A DNA stretch of 64,000 nt from Prevotella sp. (GCA_016285245.1 JAEEQH010000011.1:16733-80732); one strand, 5' to 3'; positions 31,915-41,921 are shown, counted from the first letter of the stretch. Notes: generated from the sequence alone by a model not told the origin. A program made the numbers and translations.

Positions 31915-34900
31915 ATGAGAGACCAAAATATCAAGAAGGTACTGCTGCTGGGTAGCGGCGCATTGAAAATCGGCGAGGCCGGTGAGTTCGACTATAGTGG
32001 AAGCCAGGCGCTGAAAGCCTTGCGCGAGGAGGGCATCAAGACGGTGCTCATCAACCCCAACATTGCCACGGTGCAGACGTCGGAGGGTGTTGCCGACGAG
32101 ATATACTTCCTGCCCGTACAACCCTATTTCGTGGAGAAGGTCATTGCCAAGGAACGTCCCGACGGCATCCTGCTCTCCTTCGGTGGACAGACGGCGCTGA
32201 ACTGCGGCGTGGAGCTCTACCAGAGCGGCGTGCTCGAGAAGTACAATGTCAAGGTGCTGGGCACGCCCGTACAGGCCATCATCGACACCGAGGACCGCGA
32301 GCTGTTCGTCAAGAAGTTGGACGAGATCAGCGTGAAGACCATCAAGAGCCATGCCTGCGAGACGATGGCCGAAGCCCGCGAGGCTGCCGCCGAGCTGGGC
32401 TATCCCGTCATTGTGCGTGCTGCCTATGCGCTGGGCGGCCTGGGCTCGGGCTTCTGCGACAACGAGGATGAGCTGCAGGTGCTCTGCGAGAAAGCCTTCG
32501 CCTTCTCGCCGCAGGTGCTGGTGGAGAAGTCGCTGAAAGGCTGGAAGGAGATAGAGTACGAGGTGGTGCGCGACCGCTATGACAACTGCATCACCGTCTG
32601 TAACATGGAGAACTTCGACCCCCTGGGCATCCATACCGGCGAGTCGATCGTCATCGCACCGAGTCAGACGCTCACCAATTCGGAGTACCACAAGCTGCGC
32701 GCGCTGGCCATCAAGATTATCCGCCACATCGGCATCGTCGGCGAGTGTAACGTGCAGTACGCCTTCGACCCGGAGTCCGAGGACTACCGCGTCATCGAGG
32801 TGAACGCCCGTCTGAGCCGCTCGTCGGCACTCGCCTCGAAGGCGACGGGCTATCCCCTGGCCTTCGTCGCTGCGAAGCTGGGCATGGGCTACGGACTCTT
32901 TGAACTGAAGAACTCGGTCACGAAGACGACGAGCGCCTTCTTCGAGCCGGCACTCGACTACGTGGTCTGCAAGATTCCGCGCTGGGACCTCTCGAAGTTC
33001 CACGGCGTGGACAAGGAGCTGGGCTCGAGCATGAAGAGCGTCGGCGAGGTGATGGCCATCGGCCGTACCTTCGAGGAGGCGCTGCAGAAAGGCCTGCGCA
33101 TGATCGGTCAGGGTATGCACGGCTTTGTGGAGAACAAGGAGCTGAAGATTGCCGACATCGACGCCGCCCTGCGCGAGCCGACGGACAAGCGCGTCTTCGT
33201 CATCTCGAAGGCCATGCACCTGCCGGAGTATACCATCGACAAGATCCATGAGCTGACGAAGATTGACCGCTGGTTCCTGGAGAAGCTGAAGCACATCATC
33301 GACATCGACGAACGTCTGAAGAAGCAGAATATCAATACGCTGGAGGCGTCGCTACTCCGCGAGGCGAAGGTCTACGGATTCACCGACTTCCAGATAGCCC
33401 GCGCCATCGGTCTCGAGGGCGAGATACCGACGATGCACAAGGCCATGCTGCTGGTGCGTAACCGCCGTAAGCAGCTCGGCATCCTGCCCGTGGTGAAACA
33501 GATTGACACCCTGGCAGCCGAGTATCCCGCACAGACCAACTACCTCTACGTCACCTACCAGGGAACAGCCAGCATCGACACCCCTGCAGCCAACATCGAC
33601 GTCGAATATAAGCACGACGGCCGCAGCATCATTGTGCTTGGCTCAGGTGCCTACCGTATCGGCTCGAGTGTGGAGTTCGACTGGTGCGGCGTCCAGGCGC
33701 TGAACACCATCCGCAAGGAGGGCTGGCGCTCGGTGATGATCAACTACAACCCCGAGACGGTATCGACGGATTACGATATGTGCGACCGCCTGTACTTCGA
33801 CGAGCTGACCTTCGAGCGTGTCATGGACATCATCGACATGGAACAGCCGCATGGCGTCATCGTCTCGACAGGTGGACAGATACCCAACAATCTGGCCATG
33901 TACCTCGACGAGGAGCATGTGCCCATCCTCGGCACACAGGCCATCGACATCGACGGCGCCGAGGACCGTGCGAAGTTCTCGCAGATGCTCAACGAGCTGG
34001 GTGTGAACCAGCCGGAGTGGTCGGCGCTGACATCGATGGCGGATATCGACAAGTTCGTCGAGCGGGTAGGCTTCCCCGTACTGGTACGCCCCAGCTATGT
34101 GCTCTCAGGAGCGGCGATGAACGTCTGCTCGAACCGCGACGAGCTGGAACGCTTCCTGAAACTGGCGGCGAACGTCAGCGAGGACCATCCCGTCGTCGTC
34201 TCGAAGTTCATCGAGCACGCCAAGGAGATTGAGATGGACGCCGTGGCCAAGGACGGTGAGATCCTGGCCTACGCCATCTCCGAGCATATCGAGTTTGCCG
34301 GTGTACACTCCGGCGACGCCACCATCCAGTTCCCGCCGCAGAAGCTGTATGTGGAGACGGTGCGCCGCATCAAGCGCATCTCACGACAGATAGCCAAGGC
34401 CCTGCACATCAACGGACCGTTCAATATCCAGTACATGGCGCGCGACAACGACATCCTCGTCATTGAGTGTAACCTCAGGGCCTCGCGCTCGTTCCCCTTC
34501 GTGTCGAAGGTGCTGAAGCTGAACCTCATCGACTTGGCGACACGCGTCATGCTCGGACTGCCTGTTGAAAAACCGTCGAAGAACCTCTTCGACCTCGACT
34601 ATGTGGGTATCAAGGCCTCGCAGTTCTCGTTCAACCGCCTGCAGAAAGCTGACCCCGTGCTGGGTGTCGACATGGCATCGACGGGCGAGGTGGGATGTAT
34701 CGGCGACAATACCGACACCGCCCTGCTCAAGGCCATGCTCAGCGTGGGACACCGCATACCGAAGAAGACGGTGCTGCTCTCGACGGGTGGTGCCAAGCAG
34801 AAGGCCGAGATGCTCGACGCCGCCAGGATGCTCGTGGAGCACGGCTATGAGCTCTACGCCACGGGTGGCACGTCGAAGTACCTGACGGACAACGGCATCG

Positions 34901-35163
34901 CCAACACCCTGGTGTACTGGCCGTCGGACAGTGGGCAGCCACAGGCCATCGACCTGCTCCATGAGCACAAGATCGACATGGTGGTGAACATCCCCAAGGA
35001 CCTGACGACCCACGAGCTGACCAACGGCTACAAGATACGCCGTGCGGCTATCGACCTGAACGTGCCGCTCATCACCAACAGCCGTCTGGCAAGTGCCTTT
35101 ATCCATGCGTTCTGTACCGTCGGAATAGAGGGTATCGGCATCAAGTCGTGGCGTGAATACTAA
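31915..35163 (+). CDS. carB: Carbamoyl-phosphate synthase large subunit
   Basis: 1082 aa. Two ATP-grasp halves ('KKVLLLGSGALKIGEAGEFD' and the second-half counterpart 'SIIVLGSGAYRIGSSVEFD') and a C-terminal MGS-like regulatory domain from about 935 ('KKTVLLSTGGAKQKAEM'). It makes carbamoyl phosphate together with CarA. No terminator is seen; a new promoter follows at once. Confidence 0.97.
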   Translation: MRDQNIKKVLLLGSGALKIGEAGEFDYSGSQALKALREEGIKTVLINPNIATVQTSEGVADEIYFLPVQPYFVEKVIAKERPDGILLSFGGQTALNCGVELYQSGVLEKYNVKVLGTPVQAIIDTEDRELFVKKLDEISVKTIKSHACETMAEAREAAAELGYPVIVRAAYALGGLGSGFCDNEDELQVLCEKAFAFSPQVLVEKSLKGWKEIEYEVVRDRYDNCITVCNMENFDPLGIHTGESIVIAPSQTLTNSEYHKLRALAIKIIRHIGIVGECNVQYAFDPESEDYRVIEVNARLSRSSALASKATGYPLAFVAAKLGMGYGLFELKNSVTKTTSAFFEPALDYVVCKIPRWDLSKFHGVDKELGSSMKSVGEVMAIGRTFEEALQKGLRMIGQGMHGFVENKELKIADIDAALREPTDKRVFVISKAMHLPEYTIDKIHELTKIDRWFLEKLKHIIDIDERLKKQNINTLEASLLREAKVYGFTDFQIARAIGLEGEIPTMHKAMLLVRNRRKQLGILPVVKQIDTLAAEYPAQTNYLYVTYQGTASIDTPAANIDVEYKHDGRSIIVLGSGAYRIGSSVEFDWCGVQALNTIRKEGWRSVMINYNPETVSTDYDMCDRLYFDELTFERVMDIIDMEQPHGVIVSTGGQIPNNLAMYLDEEHVPILGTQAIDIDGAEDRAKFSQMLNELGVNQPEWSALTSMADIDKFVERVGFPVLVRPSYVLSGAAMNVCSNRDELERFLKLAANVSEDHPVVVSKFIEHAKEIEMDAVAKDGEILAYAISEHIEFAGVHSGDATIQFPPQKLYVETVRRIKRISRQIAKALHINGPFNIQYMARDNDILVIECNLRASRSFPFVSKVLKLNLIDLATRVMLGLPVEKPSKNLFDLDYVGIKASQFSFNRLQKADPVLGVDMASTGEVGCIGDNTDTALLKAMLSVGHRIPKKTVLLSTGGAKQKAEMLDAARMLVEHGYELYATGGTSKYLTDNGIANTLVYWPSDSGQPQAIDLLHEHKIDMVVNIPKDLTTHELTNGYKIRRAAIDLNVPLITNSRLASAFIHAFCTVGIEGIGIKSWREY

Positions 35164-35179
35164 AAAAAGGGCCGGAAAA

Positions 35180-35211
35180 TTTGGTGATTTCAAATTTATG
35201 TCTTAAATTTG
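35180..35211 (+). promoter_or_regulatory. Promoter of the response-regulator/kinase gene
   Basis: TTTG (35180-35183), 20-nt spacer, TAAATTTG (35204-35211), 31 nt before the ATG. Confidence 0.8.
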
Positions 35212-35242
35212 CACGGAATAAGTAAGAAAAAGACTACTATCC

Positions 35243-36388
35243 ATGGATTTCGGCAATACTTTAGAATCACAGATCAACCGGAGTGATTATAAGATTCTCA
35301 TCGTTGATGATGTTGTCAGTAACGTCTTGTTGCTCAAGATTCTCTTGACCAACGAGAAGTTCCAAGTGTGTACTGCCAACTGCGGCAATATGTGTATTGA
35401 GCAGGCAAAGGCCGAGAAGCCCGACCTCATCCTGCTGGATGTCATGATGCCCGATATCAGCGGTTTCGACACCGCCGTGATTCTGAAGAAAGACCCGGAG
35501 ACCAAGGATATACCTATCATCTTCCTGACGGCTCTGAACAACCCCAGCGACCTGGTACACGGCTTCCAGGTGGGAGCCAGCGACTTCCTGACAAAACCCT
35601 TCAACAAGGAGGAGCTTGTCATTCGCGTCATGCACCAGATTACCGTCGTCGCCGCCAAGCGCATCATTGAGAAGCAGAACCGCGACCTGACGGCAACCAT
35701 CAGCAACCGCGACAAGATGTACTCCGTGATAGCACACGACCTGCGTTCGCCGATGGCATCCATCCGTATGGTGCTGAACCTCGTGGTGTCGGCCATGTCG
35801 CCCGACATCGTCGGACCGGAATTGTACGAGCTGCTCGACAAGGCAAACCGTGAGTCGGAGGAGGTGCACGACCTGCTGGACAACCTCCTGAAGTGGACGA
35901 AGAGCCAGACGGGACGCTTGAACGTCGTGCTGCAGGACTTGGACCTGAACGATATCATCCCCGGTGTCGTGGACATCTTCGAGATGATTGCCCAGACGAA
36001 GAAGATCAAGCTCAGCTTCCAGGGAACGGACGCACCGCTGATGGTGCGTGCCGACAACGATATGCTGAAGACCGTCGTGCGTAACTTCATGTCGAACGCC
36101 ATCAAGTTCTCGCCCGAGGAGTCGTCCATCGAGATCACGATGAAGCCGGAAGGCGACTTCGCGAAGATCAGCATCCGCGACCATGGCGTGGGTATTGCTG
36201 CCGACCGTATCGACAACATCTTCCATAAGGGTGAGACGACCTACGGCACTGGCGGCGAGGAAGGCTCCGGACTGGGCCTGCAGCTCTGTCAGGACTTTGC
36301 CCGTAAGAACGGTGGCGACGTGATGGTGGAATCTGTCGAGGGACAGGGCTCCACGTTCAGCGTCATGGTACCATTGAAGAAAGAGTAA
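35243..36388 (+). CDS. Response regulator-histidine kinase fusion (REC-HisKA-HATPase)
   Basis: 381 aa. An N-terminal receiver (about 17-135) has phospho-Asp66 in 'LILLDVMMPDISGF' and Lys in 'FLTKPFN'. A HisKA domain has His165 in 'VIAHDLRSPMASIRM', and an HATPase domain (about 270-380) has 'NFMSNAIKFSPEE' and 'GSGLGLQLCQDFARKNGG'. There are no membrane segments, so it is a cytoplasmic phosphorelay kinase acting downstream of another kinase. The hybrid kinase at 40.6-41.8 kb is one possible partner, but that is speculation. Confidence 0.9.
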   Translation: MDFGNTLESQINRSDYKILIVDDVVSNVLLLKILLTNEKFQVCTANCGNMCIEQAKAEKPDLILLDVMMPDISGFDTAVILKKDPETKDIPIIFLTALNNPSDLVHGFQVGASDFLTKPFNKEELVIRVMHQITVVAAKRIIEKQNRDLTATISNRDKMYSVIAHDLRSPMASIRMVLNLVVSAMSPDIVGPELYELLDKANRESEEVHDLLDNLLKWTKSQTGRLNVVLQDLDLNDIIPGVVDIFEMIAQTKKIKLSFQGTDAPLMVRADNDMLKTVVRNFMSNAIKFSPEESSIEITMKPEGDFAKISIRDHGVGIAADRIDNIFHKGETTYGTGGEEGSGLGLQLCQDFARKNGGDVMVESVEGQGSTFSVMVPLKKE

Positions 36389-36435
36389 TTTTCAAGGATA
36401 ATATTTATTTGTCAAAAAAACACTAAAAGAAAGAA

Positions 36436-37326
36436 ATGAAAGCATTTGTTTTTCCCGGACAGGGAGCACAGTTCGTAGGGATGGGTAAGGACCTCTACGA
36501 CAACAACGCAACAGCTAAGGAACTTTTTGAGAAAGCCAACGAGATTCTGGGTTACAGAATCACGGATATCATGTTCGAAGGCACCGACGACGACCTGAAA
36601 CAGACGAAGGTCACGCAGCCGGCAGTCTTCCTGCACTCCGTCATCTCGGCCATCTGCATGGGCGATGCCTTCGACCCGAAGATGACCGCCGGTCACTCGC
36701 TGGGTGAGTTCTCGGCACTCGTTGCTGCAGGCGCTCTCTCGTTCGAGGACGGTCTGCGTCTGGTCTATGCACGTGCCATGGCCATGCAGAAAGCCTGTGA
36801 GGCTGCTCCCTCGACGATGGCAGCCATCATCGGTCTGCCCGATGAGAAAGTCGAGGAAATCTGTGCCGGTATCAACCGCGAAGGCAACGTCGTCGTCTGC
36901 GCCAACTATAACAACCCCGGACAGCTGGTGATCAGCGGTAACGTCGAGGCCATCAACGAGGCTTGCGAGCAGCTGAAGGCTGCCGGTGCGAAGCGTGCCC
37001 TGCCGCTGAAGGTGGGCGGTGCCTTCCACTCGCCGCTGATGCAGCCCGCTAAGGACGAACTTCAGGCAGCCATCGAGAAGACGCAGTTCCAGACGCCGAA
37101 ATGTCCTGTCTATCAGAATGTTGACGGTAAGCCTCATACTGACCCCGCCGAGATCAAGCAGAACCTCATTGCACAGCTCACTTCGTCGGTACGCTGGACA
37201 CAGTGTGTGCAGTCGATGATTGCCGACGGTGCAACGGACTTCACGGAGTGCGGTCCCGGCAAGGCTCTGCAGGGCATGATTGCCAAGATTAACCGCGACG
37301 TCACCGCTCACGGCATTGAAGCATGA
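36436..37326 (+). CDS. fabD: Malonyl-CoA:ACP transacylase
   Basis: 296 aa. 'FVFPGQGAQFVGMG' at the N-terminus, the nucleophile Ser88 in 'GHSLGEFSALVAAGALS', and the catalytic His in 'GGAFHSPLMQPA' near residue 199. It loads malonate onto ACP for fatty-acid synthesis. Its stop overlaps the start of the GH13 gene by 4 nt, an unusual partner. Confidence 0.95.
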   Translation: MKAFVFPGQGAQFVGMGKDLYDNNATAKELFEKANEILGYRITDIMFEGTDDDLKQTKVTQPAVFLHSVISAICMGDAFDPKMTAGHSLGEFSALVAAGALSFEDGLRLVYARAMAMQKACEAAPSTMAAIIGLPDEKVEEICAGINREGNVVVCANYNNPGQLVISGNVEAINEACEQLKAAGAKRALPLKVGGAFHSPLMQPAKDELQAAIEKTQFQTPKCPVYQNVDGKPHTDPAEIKQNLIAQLTSSVRWTQCVQSMIADGATDFTECGPGKALQGMIAKINRDVTAHGIEA

Positions 37327-38972
37327 AAGAGAAAATAGTCATCTATCAGATATTCACACGCCTCTATGGTAATGCCAATGTCTCGCGTCAGGAGAACGGT
37401 AGCATAGGGGAGAACGGTTGTGGAAAACTGAACGACTTCACGCCCACGGTACTGAAACAGCTCAGTGCCATGGGCGTGAGTCATGTATGGTATACCGGCG
37501 TCATCCGTCATGCTACGCAGACTGACTACACGGCCTATGGTATACCGCGTAACCACCCGGCCATTGTCAAGGGCAAGGCCGGCTCGCCATACGCCATCAC
37601 CGACTACTACGACGTGGACCCCGACTTGGCCGTCGACGTCGAGAAGCGTATGCAGGAGTTTGAACAGCTCGTGGAACGCAGTCACAAGGCTGGCCTGAAG
37701 GTCGTCATCGACTTTGTGCCCAACCACGTGGCGCGACAGTATCACAGCCTCTGCAAGCCCGCCGGTGTGAAAGACCTCGGCGAGGGCGACAACCCGCAGA
37801 ACGGCTTTGATCCCCAGAACAACTTCTACTACTGTCCCGGACAGCAGTTCGCCCCTTACTTCGACCTCTACCAAGGTGAGACGGAACCCTATGCCGAGGA
37901 GCCTGCCAAGGCTACGGGCAACGACTGCTTCCATAACGCTCCCGGCAAGAACGACTGGTACGAGACGGTGAAGCTGAACTACGGCGTAGACTACTATGCC
38001 GGTGGCGTGGGCTACTTCGACCCCATTCCCTCGACGTGGCAGAAGATGCTCGACATCCTGCTCTTTTGGGCGGCAAAGGGTATCGACGCTTTCCGCTGCG
38101 ACATGGCGGAGATGGTGCCTGCCGCCTTCTGGGGCTGGGCCACCAGTCAGGTGAAGAAGAAGTTCAAGCACATACAGTTCATCGGCGAGGTGTATAATCC
38201 CGCCCAGTATCGCAACTACATCGCCAACGGCTTCGACTACCTCTACGACAAGGTGGGGATGTACGACACCGTTCGCGACATCATCTGCAGCCAGCGTTCC
38301 ACCCACGACATCACCGGCGCCTGGCAACAGACGGACGATATCCGCGACCATATGCTCTACTTCCTTGAGAACCACGACGAGCAGCGCATTGCCAGCGACT
38401 TCTTTGCCGGCGATGCAGCGAAGGCCGTGCCGGCAATGGCTGTCCTGGCCCTGCTGCAGCAGAACCCGCTGATGGTCTATGCCGGACAGGAGTATGGCGA
38501 ACGTGGTATGGACAAGGAGGGCTTCAGCGGCTGCGACGGTCGTACGACGATTTTCGACTATTGGTCGGTCGATACGCTGGTGCGTGCCGCTCAGAAGAAA
38601 CTGACAGCCGCCGAGAAGACGCTGAAGGCGGCGTATGACCGCTTGCTGGCGATTGCCCGTACGGAGAAAGCTGTCAGCGAGGGTGTGATGTTCGACTTGA
38701 TGTATGCTAATCCACAGTTGCAGCGCCAGTATGCCTTCCTGCGCAAGAAAGGCCGTGAGACGCTCCTCGTCGTCGCCAACTTCGAGGGTCATGCCGTCGA
38801 CGCTCCTGTCGTCGTGCCACAACACGCCTTCGACTTCCTGAAGCTGCGTCAGCGTGCGGCTGTTGAGACTATCGACCTGTTGACGGGCACCCCCGTCACG
38901 CTGTCGCTGAAGGCTGATGCCCCCATCGCTCTGAAGGTTCCCGCCTATTCGGCGCTGGTTTTGAAGTTTTGA
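37323..38972 (+). CDS. GH13 alpha-amylase family protein
   Basis: 549 aa, no signal peptide, so probably cytoplasmic. GH13 motifs are visible: region I 'VVIDFVPNHVARQYH', nucleophile Asp in 'GIDAFRCDMAEMVPAAFWG' (about 259), acid/base Glu in 'HIQFIGEVYNPAQY' (about 290) and the transition-state Asp in 'FLENHDEQRIASDFF' (about 351). It probably acts on malto-oligosaccharides or glycogen; the subfamily is not resolved. Translationally coupled to fabD. Confidence 0.9.
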   Translation: MKEKIVIYQIFTRLYGNANVSRQENGSIGENGCGKLNDFTPTVLKQLSAMGVSHVWYTGVIRHATQTDYTAYGIPRNHPAIVKGKAGSPYAITDYYDVDPDLAVDVEKRMQEFEQLVERSHKAGLKVVIDFVPNHVARQYHSLCKPAGVKDLGEGDNPQNGFDPQNNFYYCPGQQFAPYFDLYQGETEPYAEEPAKATGNDCFHNAPGKNDWYETVKLNYGVDYYAGGVGYFDPIPSTWQKMLDILLFWAAKGIDAFRCDMAEMVPAAFWGWATSQVKKKFKHIQFIGEVYNPAQYRNYIANGFDYLYDKVGMYDTVRDIICSQRSTHDITGAWQQTDDIRDHMLYFLENHDEQRIASDFFAGDAAKAVPAMAVLALLQQNPLMVYAGQEYGERGMDKEGFSGCDGRTTIFDYWSVDTLVRAAQKKLTAAEKTLKAAYDRLLAIARTEKAVSEGVMFDLMYANPQLQRQYAFLRKKGRETLLVVANFEGHAVDAPVVVPQHAFDFLKLRQRAAVETIDLLTGTPVTLSLKADAPIALKVPAYSALVLKF

Positions 38973-38983
38973 AAACAACGACT

Positions 38984-39451
38984 ATGGCAGACGATTATAT
39001 TCTGAACGATCACAATAAAGAGGAGTTTCCGCCGGCACATACGGCGGAACACCTCTTGAACCGTACGATGCAGCTGCTCTTTGGCTGCGAGCGTTCGTTT
39101 AATGCCCACATCGAACGGAAGAAGAGCAAGATGAGCTTTCATCTTGACTGCAAACCGTCGCGACAGGAGGAGAAGGAGATTGAACGGCGCATGAACGAGC
39201 TGATTGACGAGGATCTGCCTGTCACCTTCGAGTTTGTGACACGCGACAGCCTGCCAGAGGGCGTGAGTGGCGACCGTCTGCCTGACGATGCCTCGGAGAC
39301 GATACGGTTAGTACGCATCGGTGACTACGACGTCTGCCCGTGCATCGGGCGTCACGTGCGTTCTACGAGTCAGATAGGACGTTTCGAAATGCTCGGCACC
39401 AACTGGGACGAGCACGAACGCTCTTTCCGCGTTCGCTTCAAAATCGTTTAA
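38984..39451 (+). CDS. AlaX-like tRNA editing domain (tRNA_SAD) protein
   Basis: 155 aa from the ATG at MADDYILNDHN; the track start is a TTG overlapping the amylase stop. The zinc motif of the alanyl/threonyl-tRNA synthetase second additional domain is present: 'HTAEHLLNRTMQLLFG' (HxxxH, about residue 19) and 'CPCIGRHVRSTSQIG' (CxxxH, about 121). Stand-alone members deacylate mischarged Ser- or Gly-tRNA(Ala). It is smaller than most AlaX proteins, and the substrate is inferred. Confidence 0.78.
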   Translation: MADDYILNDHNKEEFPPAHTAEHLLNRTMQLLFGCERSFNAHIERKKSKMSFHLDCKPSRQEEKEIERRMNELIDEDLPVTFEFVTRDSLPEGVSGDRLPDDASETIRLVRIGDYDVCPCIGRHVRSTSQIGRFEMLGTNWDEHERSFRVRFKIV

Positions 39452-39516
39452 GCTTATACCTTTATTAAACCTTTCGTTAAACCATCGTTCATGCCTGTCG
39501 CTAAACGCTGGTTTAA

Positions 39517-40578
39517 TCAAATCTCCAACTTCATAAAGACGGGGAAGTGGTCGGAGTACGTCAGGTCGTACTTGTAGTAATCCAATCCCTTCAACGACTG
39601 GTCATGGAAGATGTAGTCGATACGAACCATCTTCTGACGTCCGCCACGGAACGTGTACATAAAGCCGTGACCGCACTCCTTGAAACCGTCGACCATATTG
39701 CCGAGCATGGTGTTGTAGACATAGGAGTAGGGGACGTCGTTGAAGTCGCCGCAGACGATATGGGCGCCCTTGGTCTTCTGTATCTCACGGGCAACAACCT
39801 CGGCTTGTCCCGAGCGAATAACCATGCCCATGGTGTAGTTGCCGTAGATGGCGCTAAGCAGGCGGTTGTTCTCCACCTGGAATCCCTGCATCTGAAGCTT
39901 CGCAGCCTTGCGTAAGGTGCGGTTCAGACCAGTCGTCTCCAGATGGACGTTGAAGACGCGGACGATACGGCCGTTGATGTCGATGTCGGCCCACATGGCG
40001 CTGTTATTGGTCAGCTCGAAGTCGATGGTCTTACTCTGCGTGATGGGGTGGCGGCTGAAAATCATCATGTCGTCGCGCCCCTTGGCCATATGCGGGAAGT
40101 ATTCCTTGTAGTTCTCGGAGTTAATCTGGTCGCCGCTGCGCTCGTTGTACTCCTGAAGACAGAGCACCTCCACCTTCTGACGGCGCATTTCAGCGAGGAT
40201 GTCCTGGGCGATGAAGCCTGTCGTCTCGCGTCCGAACATGGCCACGTTATAGGTGGCAATCTTCACACCGGCTTTCGCATCGATGCTCTTATCCTGTGAG
40301 CCGAACTGGTAGAGCGTTCCCATATAGGGTATGCAGAAGGCAATGGTCAGCAGGGGTATGGGCATCCACTTCCAGCGGCGGCGTATGGCCCAGTAGATGA
40401 GCATGACGACGTTGGCGATAATGAATATGGGCAGTACATAGACCAGCAAAGCGCGGGCTGCGTTGCCTGCTGGTGGCACGCTGCCTCCGTAGAGTCCGAA
40501 GATGGTGAATACGGCGATGGCGAAAGTTGCTATGAGGAAAAGGAACGAAAAATATTTATGAACGGCCAGTTTTCCCAT
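39517..40578 (-). CDS. Membrane-anchored endonuclease/exonuclease/phosphatase family protein
   Basis: 353 aa. Three N-terminal membrane helices (about 10-100) are followed by an EEP fold: 'KIATYNVAMFG', Glu in 'VEVLCLQEYNERSG', 'VFNVHLETTGLN', 'IVCGDFNDVPYSYVY', and C-terminal 'YSDHFPVFMKL' with the catalytic Asp-His. The catalytic side probably faces the periplasm. The substrate (DNA, phospholipid or other phosphoester) is unknown. It starts 19 nt after the hybrid kinase gene and is likely co-transcribed. Confidence 0.85.
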   Translation of the reverse strand: MGKLAVHKYFSFLFLIATFAIAVFTIFGLYGGSVPPAGNAARALLVYVLPIFIIANVVMLIYWAIRRRWKWMPIPLLTIAFCIPYMGTLYQFGSQDKSIDAKAGVKIATYNVAMFGRETTGFIAQDILAEMRRQKVEVLCLQEYNERSGDQINSENYKEYFPHMAKGRDDMMIFSRHPITQSKTIDFELTNNSAMWADIDINGRIVRVFNVHLETTGLNRTLRKAAKLQMQGFQVENNRLLSAIYGNYTMGMVIRSGQAEVVAREIQKTKGAHIVCGDFNDVPYSYVYNTMLGNMVDGFKECGHGFMYTFRGGRQKMVRIDYIFHDQSLKGLDYYKYDLTYSDHFPVFMKLEI

Positions 40579-40597
40579 ATCATGAGTGGTGTTTAGG

Positions 40598-41848
40598 TTA
40601 TTTGTCTATGTACTTGGCGCAGATCTCAATCAGGTCTTCCACCTTGAACGGCTTCGCCATGAACTCGTCGCATCCCGCTGCCTTGGCTTCGAGGATGTTC
40701 TCTTCGAAGGCGTAGGCGCTGAGGGCGATGACTGGCGTGCTGTGGTTGACTTCCTTGATGATGCGTGTGGCGTCGAGTCCGTTCATCTCCGGCATACGGA
40801 TGTCCATGAGTATCAGGTCGGGATGCTCGTCCTCGTTGATGGTCACCGCCTCGATGCCGTTATGTGCACGGAGCAGGCGGTAGCGCTTCTGCAGCACGAT
40901 ACGAACCAGTTCGAAGTTGCTCTCTTCGTCCTCGGCTACGAGGATGGTCTTCTGGTTGATCTCGTCGGGACGGGTGCTAACACGGAGCGTGCGGACGCTT
41001 GTCGTCGTACGGTTGCTGGTGGCCATACCGCCGATGGTACCGTGGAACGGCATGGTGAACGTGAAGGTGGAGCCTTTGCCAAGCTCAGACTCTACCTTGA
41101 TGGTGCCGCCCATCTTCTCGACGATGATGCGGCATAGGGCCAGACCCAGTCCGAAACCCTGCTGCTGCTCGGCATCCTTCGAGGTGTATGTCTCAAAGAT
41201 GTGGTCGATGAACTCCGGGGCGATACCCGATCCGGTGTCGCTGACGTAGAACTCGATGTTCAGCCCCTCGTCGATGATGCGGTAGCCGTATCTGATGGAG
41301 CCGCGCATCGTGTGCTTCAGGGCATTGCTGATGAGGTTGGTGAACACCTGTGTCAGACGGTTCTCGTCGGTGTTCATCGTGATGGGCATATCGGGCTCCG
41401 TCCACGTGAGCTCAACAGTCGGCGGACAGCGGAACTTAAAGATCTGCTTGATGTCCGTGCAGAGCTTCTTCAGGTCGGTGGGCGTCTTCTTGATGCTGAT
41501 TTCGCCCGCCTCGACACGTGAAAAGTCGAGAATTTCGTTGATGAGGCTCAGCAGACGGCTGTTGTTGCTCTCGATAATCTCAAGGTAGTTCATGCGCTCC
41601 TCGGGAGAGTCTGTCTCTGCCATGATACGCGAGAAACCCTCGATGGCGTTCAGCGGGGTTCTGATTTCGTGACTCATGTTGGCCAGGAAGAGCGACTTCA
41701 TGCGGCTGGCGTTCTCAGCCTTCGTTGCTTTCTCCTCGTATTCTTTCAGACGTGCATTTGCCTCGTCCAGCTGCTCTTTCGCCAGCAATAGCTGGCGATT
41801 GGCCTCGGCAAATTTGTTGAGCAAGAGCTCCTTTTCGTTTTGTTTCAT
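40598..41848 (-). CDS. Hybrid histidine kinase (coiled coil-HisKA-HATPase-REC)
   Basis: 416 aa. An N-terminal coiled coil (about 1-48), HisKA with His60 in 'FLANMSHEIRTPLNAIEGFS', an HATPase ('NLISNALKHTMRG', 'GFGLGLALCRIIVEKMGG'), and a C-terminal receiver with phospho-Asp in 'DLILMDIRMPEMNGLDA' and 'FMAKPFKVEDLIE'. No membrane or sensor domain, so the input is cytoplasmic or through the coiled coil. It lies upstream of the EEP gene. Confidence 0.92.
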   Translation of the reverse strand: MKQNEKELLLNKFAEANRQLLLAKEQLDEANARLKEYEEKATKAENASRMKSLFLANMSHEIRTPLNAIEGFSRIMAETDSPEERMNYLEIIESNNSRLLSLINEILDFSRVEAGEISIKKTPTDLKKLCTDIKQIFKFRCPPTVELTWTEPDMPITMNTDENRLTQVFTNLISNALKHTMRGSIRYGYRIIDEGLNIEFYVSDTGSGIAPEFIDHIFETYTSKDAEQQQGFGLGLALCRIIVEKMGGTIKVESELGKGSTFTFTMPFHGTIGGMATSNRTTTSVRTLRVSTRPDEINQKTILVAEDEESNFELVRIVLQKRYRLLRAHNGIEAVTINEDEHPDLILMDIRMPEMNGLDATRIIKEVNHSTPVIALSAYAFEENILEAKAAGCDEFMAKPFKVEDLIEICAKYIDK

Positions 41849-41873
41849 TGAATACGAAGTTTCTATTCCGCTG

Positions 41874-41881
41874 CAAAGTTA
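41874..41881 (-). promoter_or_regulatory. -7 element of the hybrid kinase
   Basis: Minus strand TAACTTTGC, 25 nt before the ATG. The nearest TTTG (41898-41901) is only 16 nt away, shorter than the usual spacing. Confidence 0.5.
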
Positions 41882-41921
41882 GGGAAAAAAAATCAGACAA
41901 ACGAATAATTTCTGATATATT

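Noticed and set aside
31798-33294. 498-aa antisense ORF opposite carB
   Set aside because: Shadow frame of carB; composition rich in Leu/His/Arg/Val with no recognisable domain.
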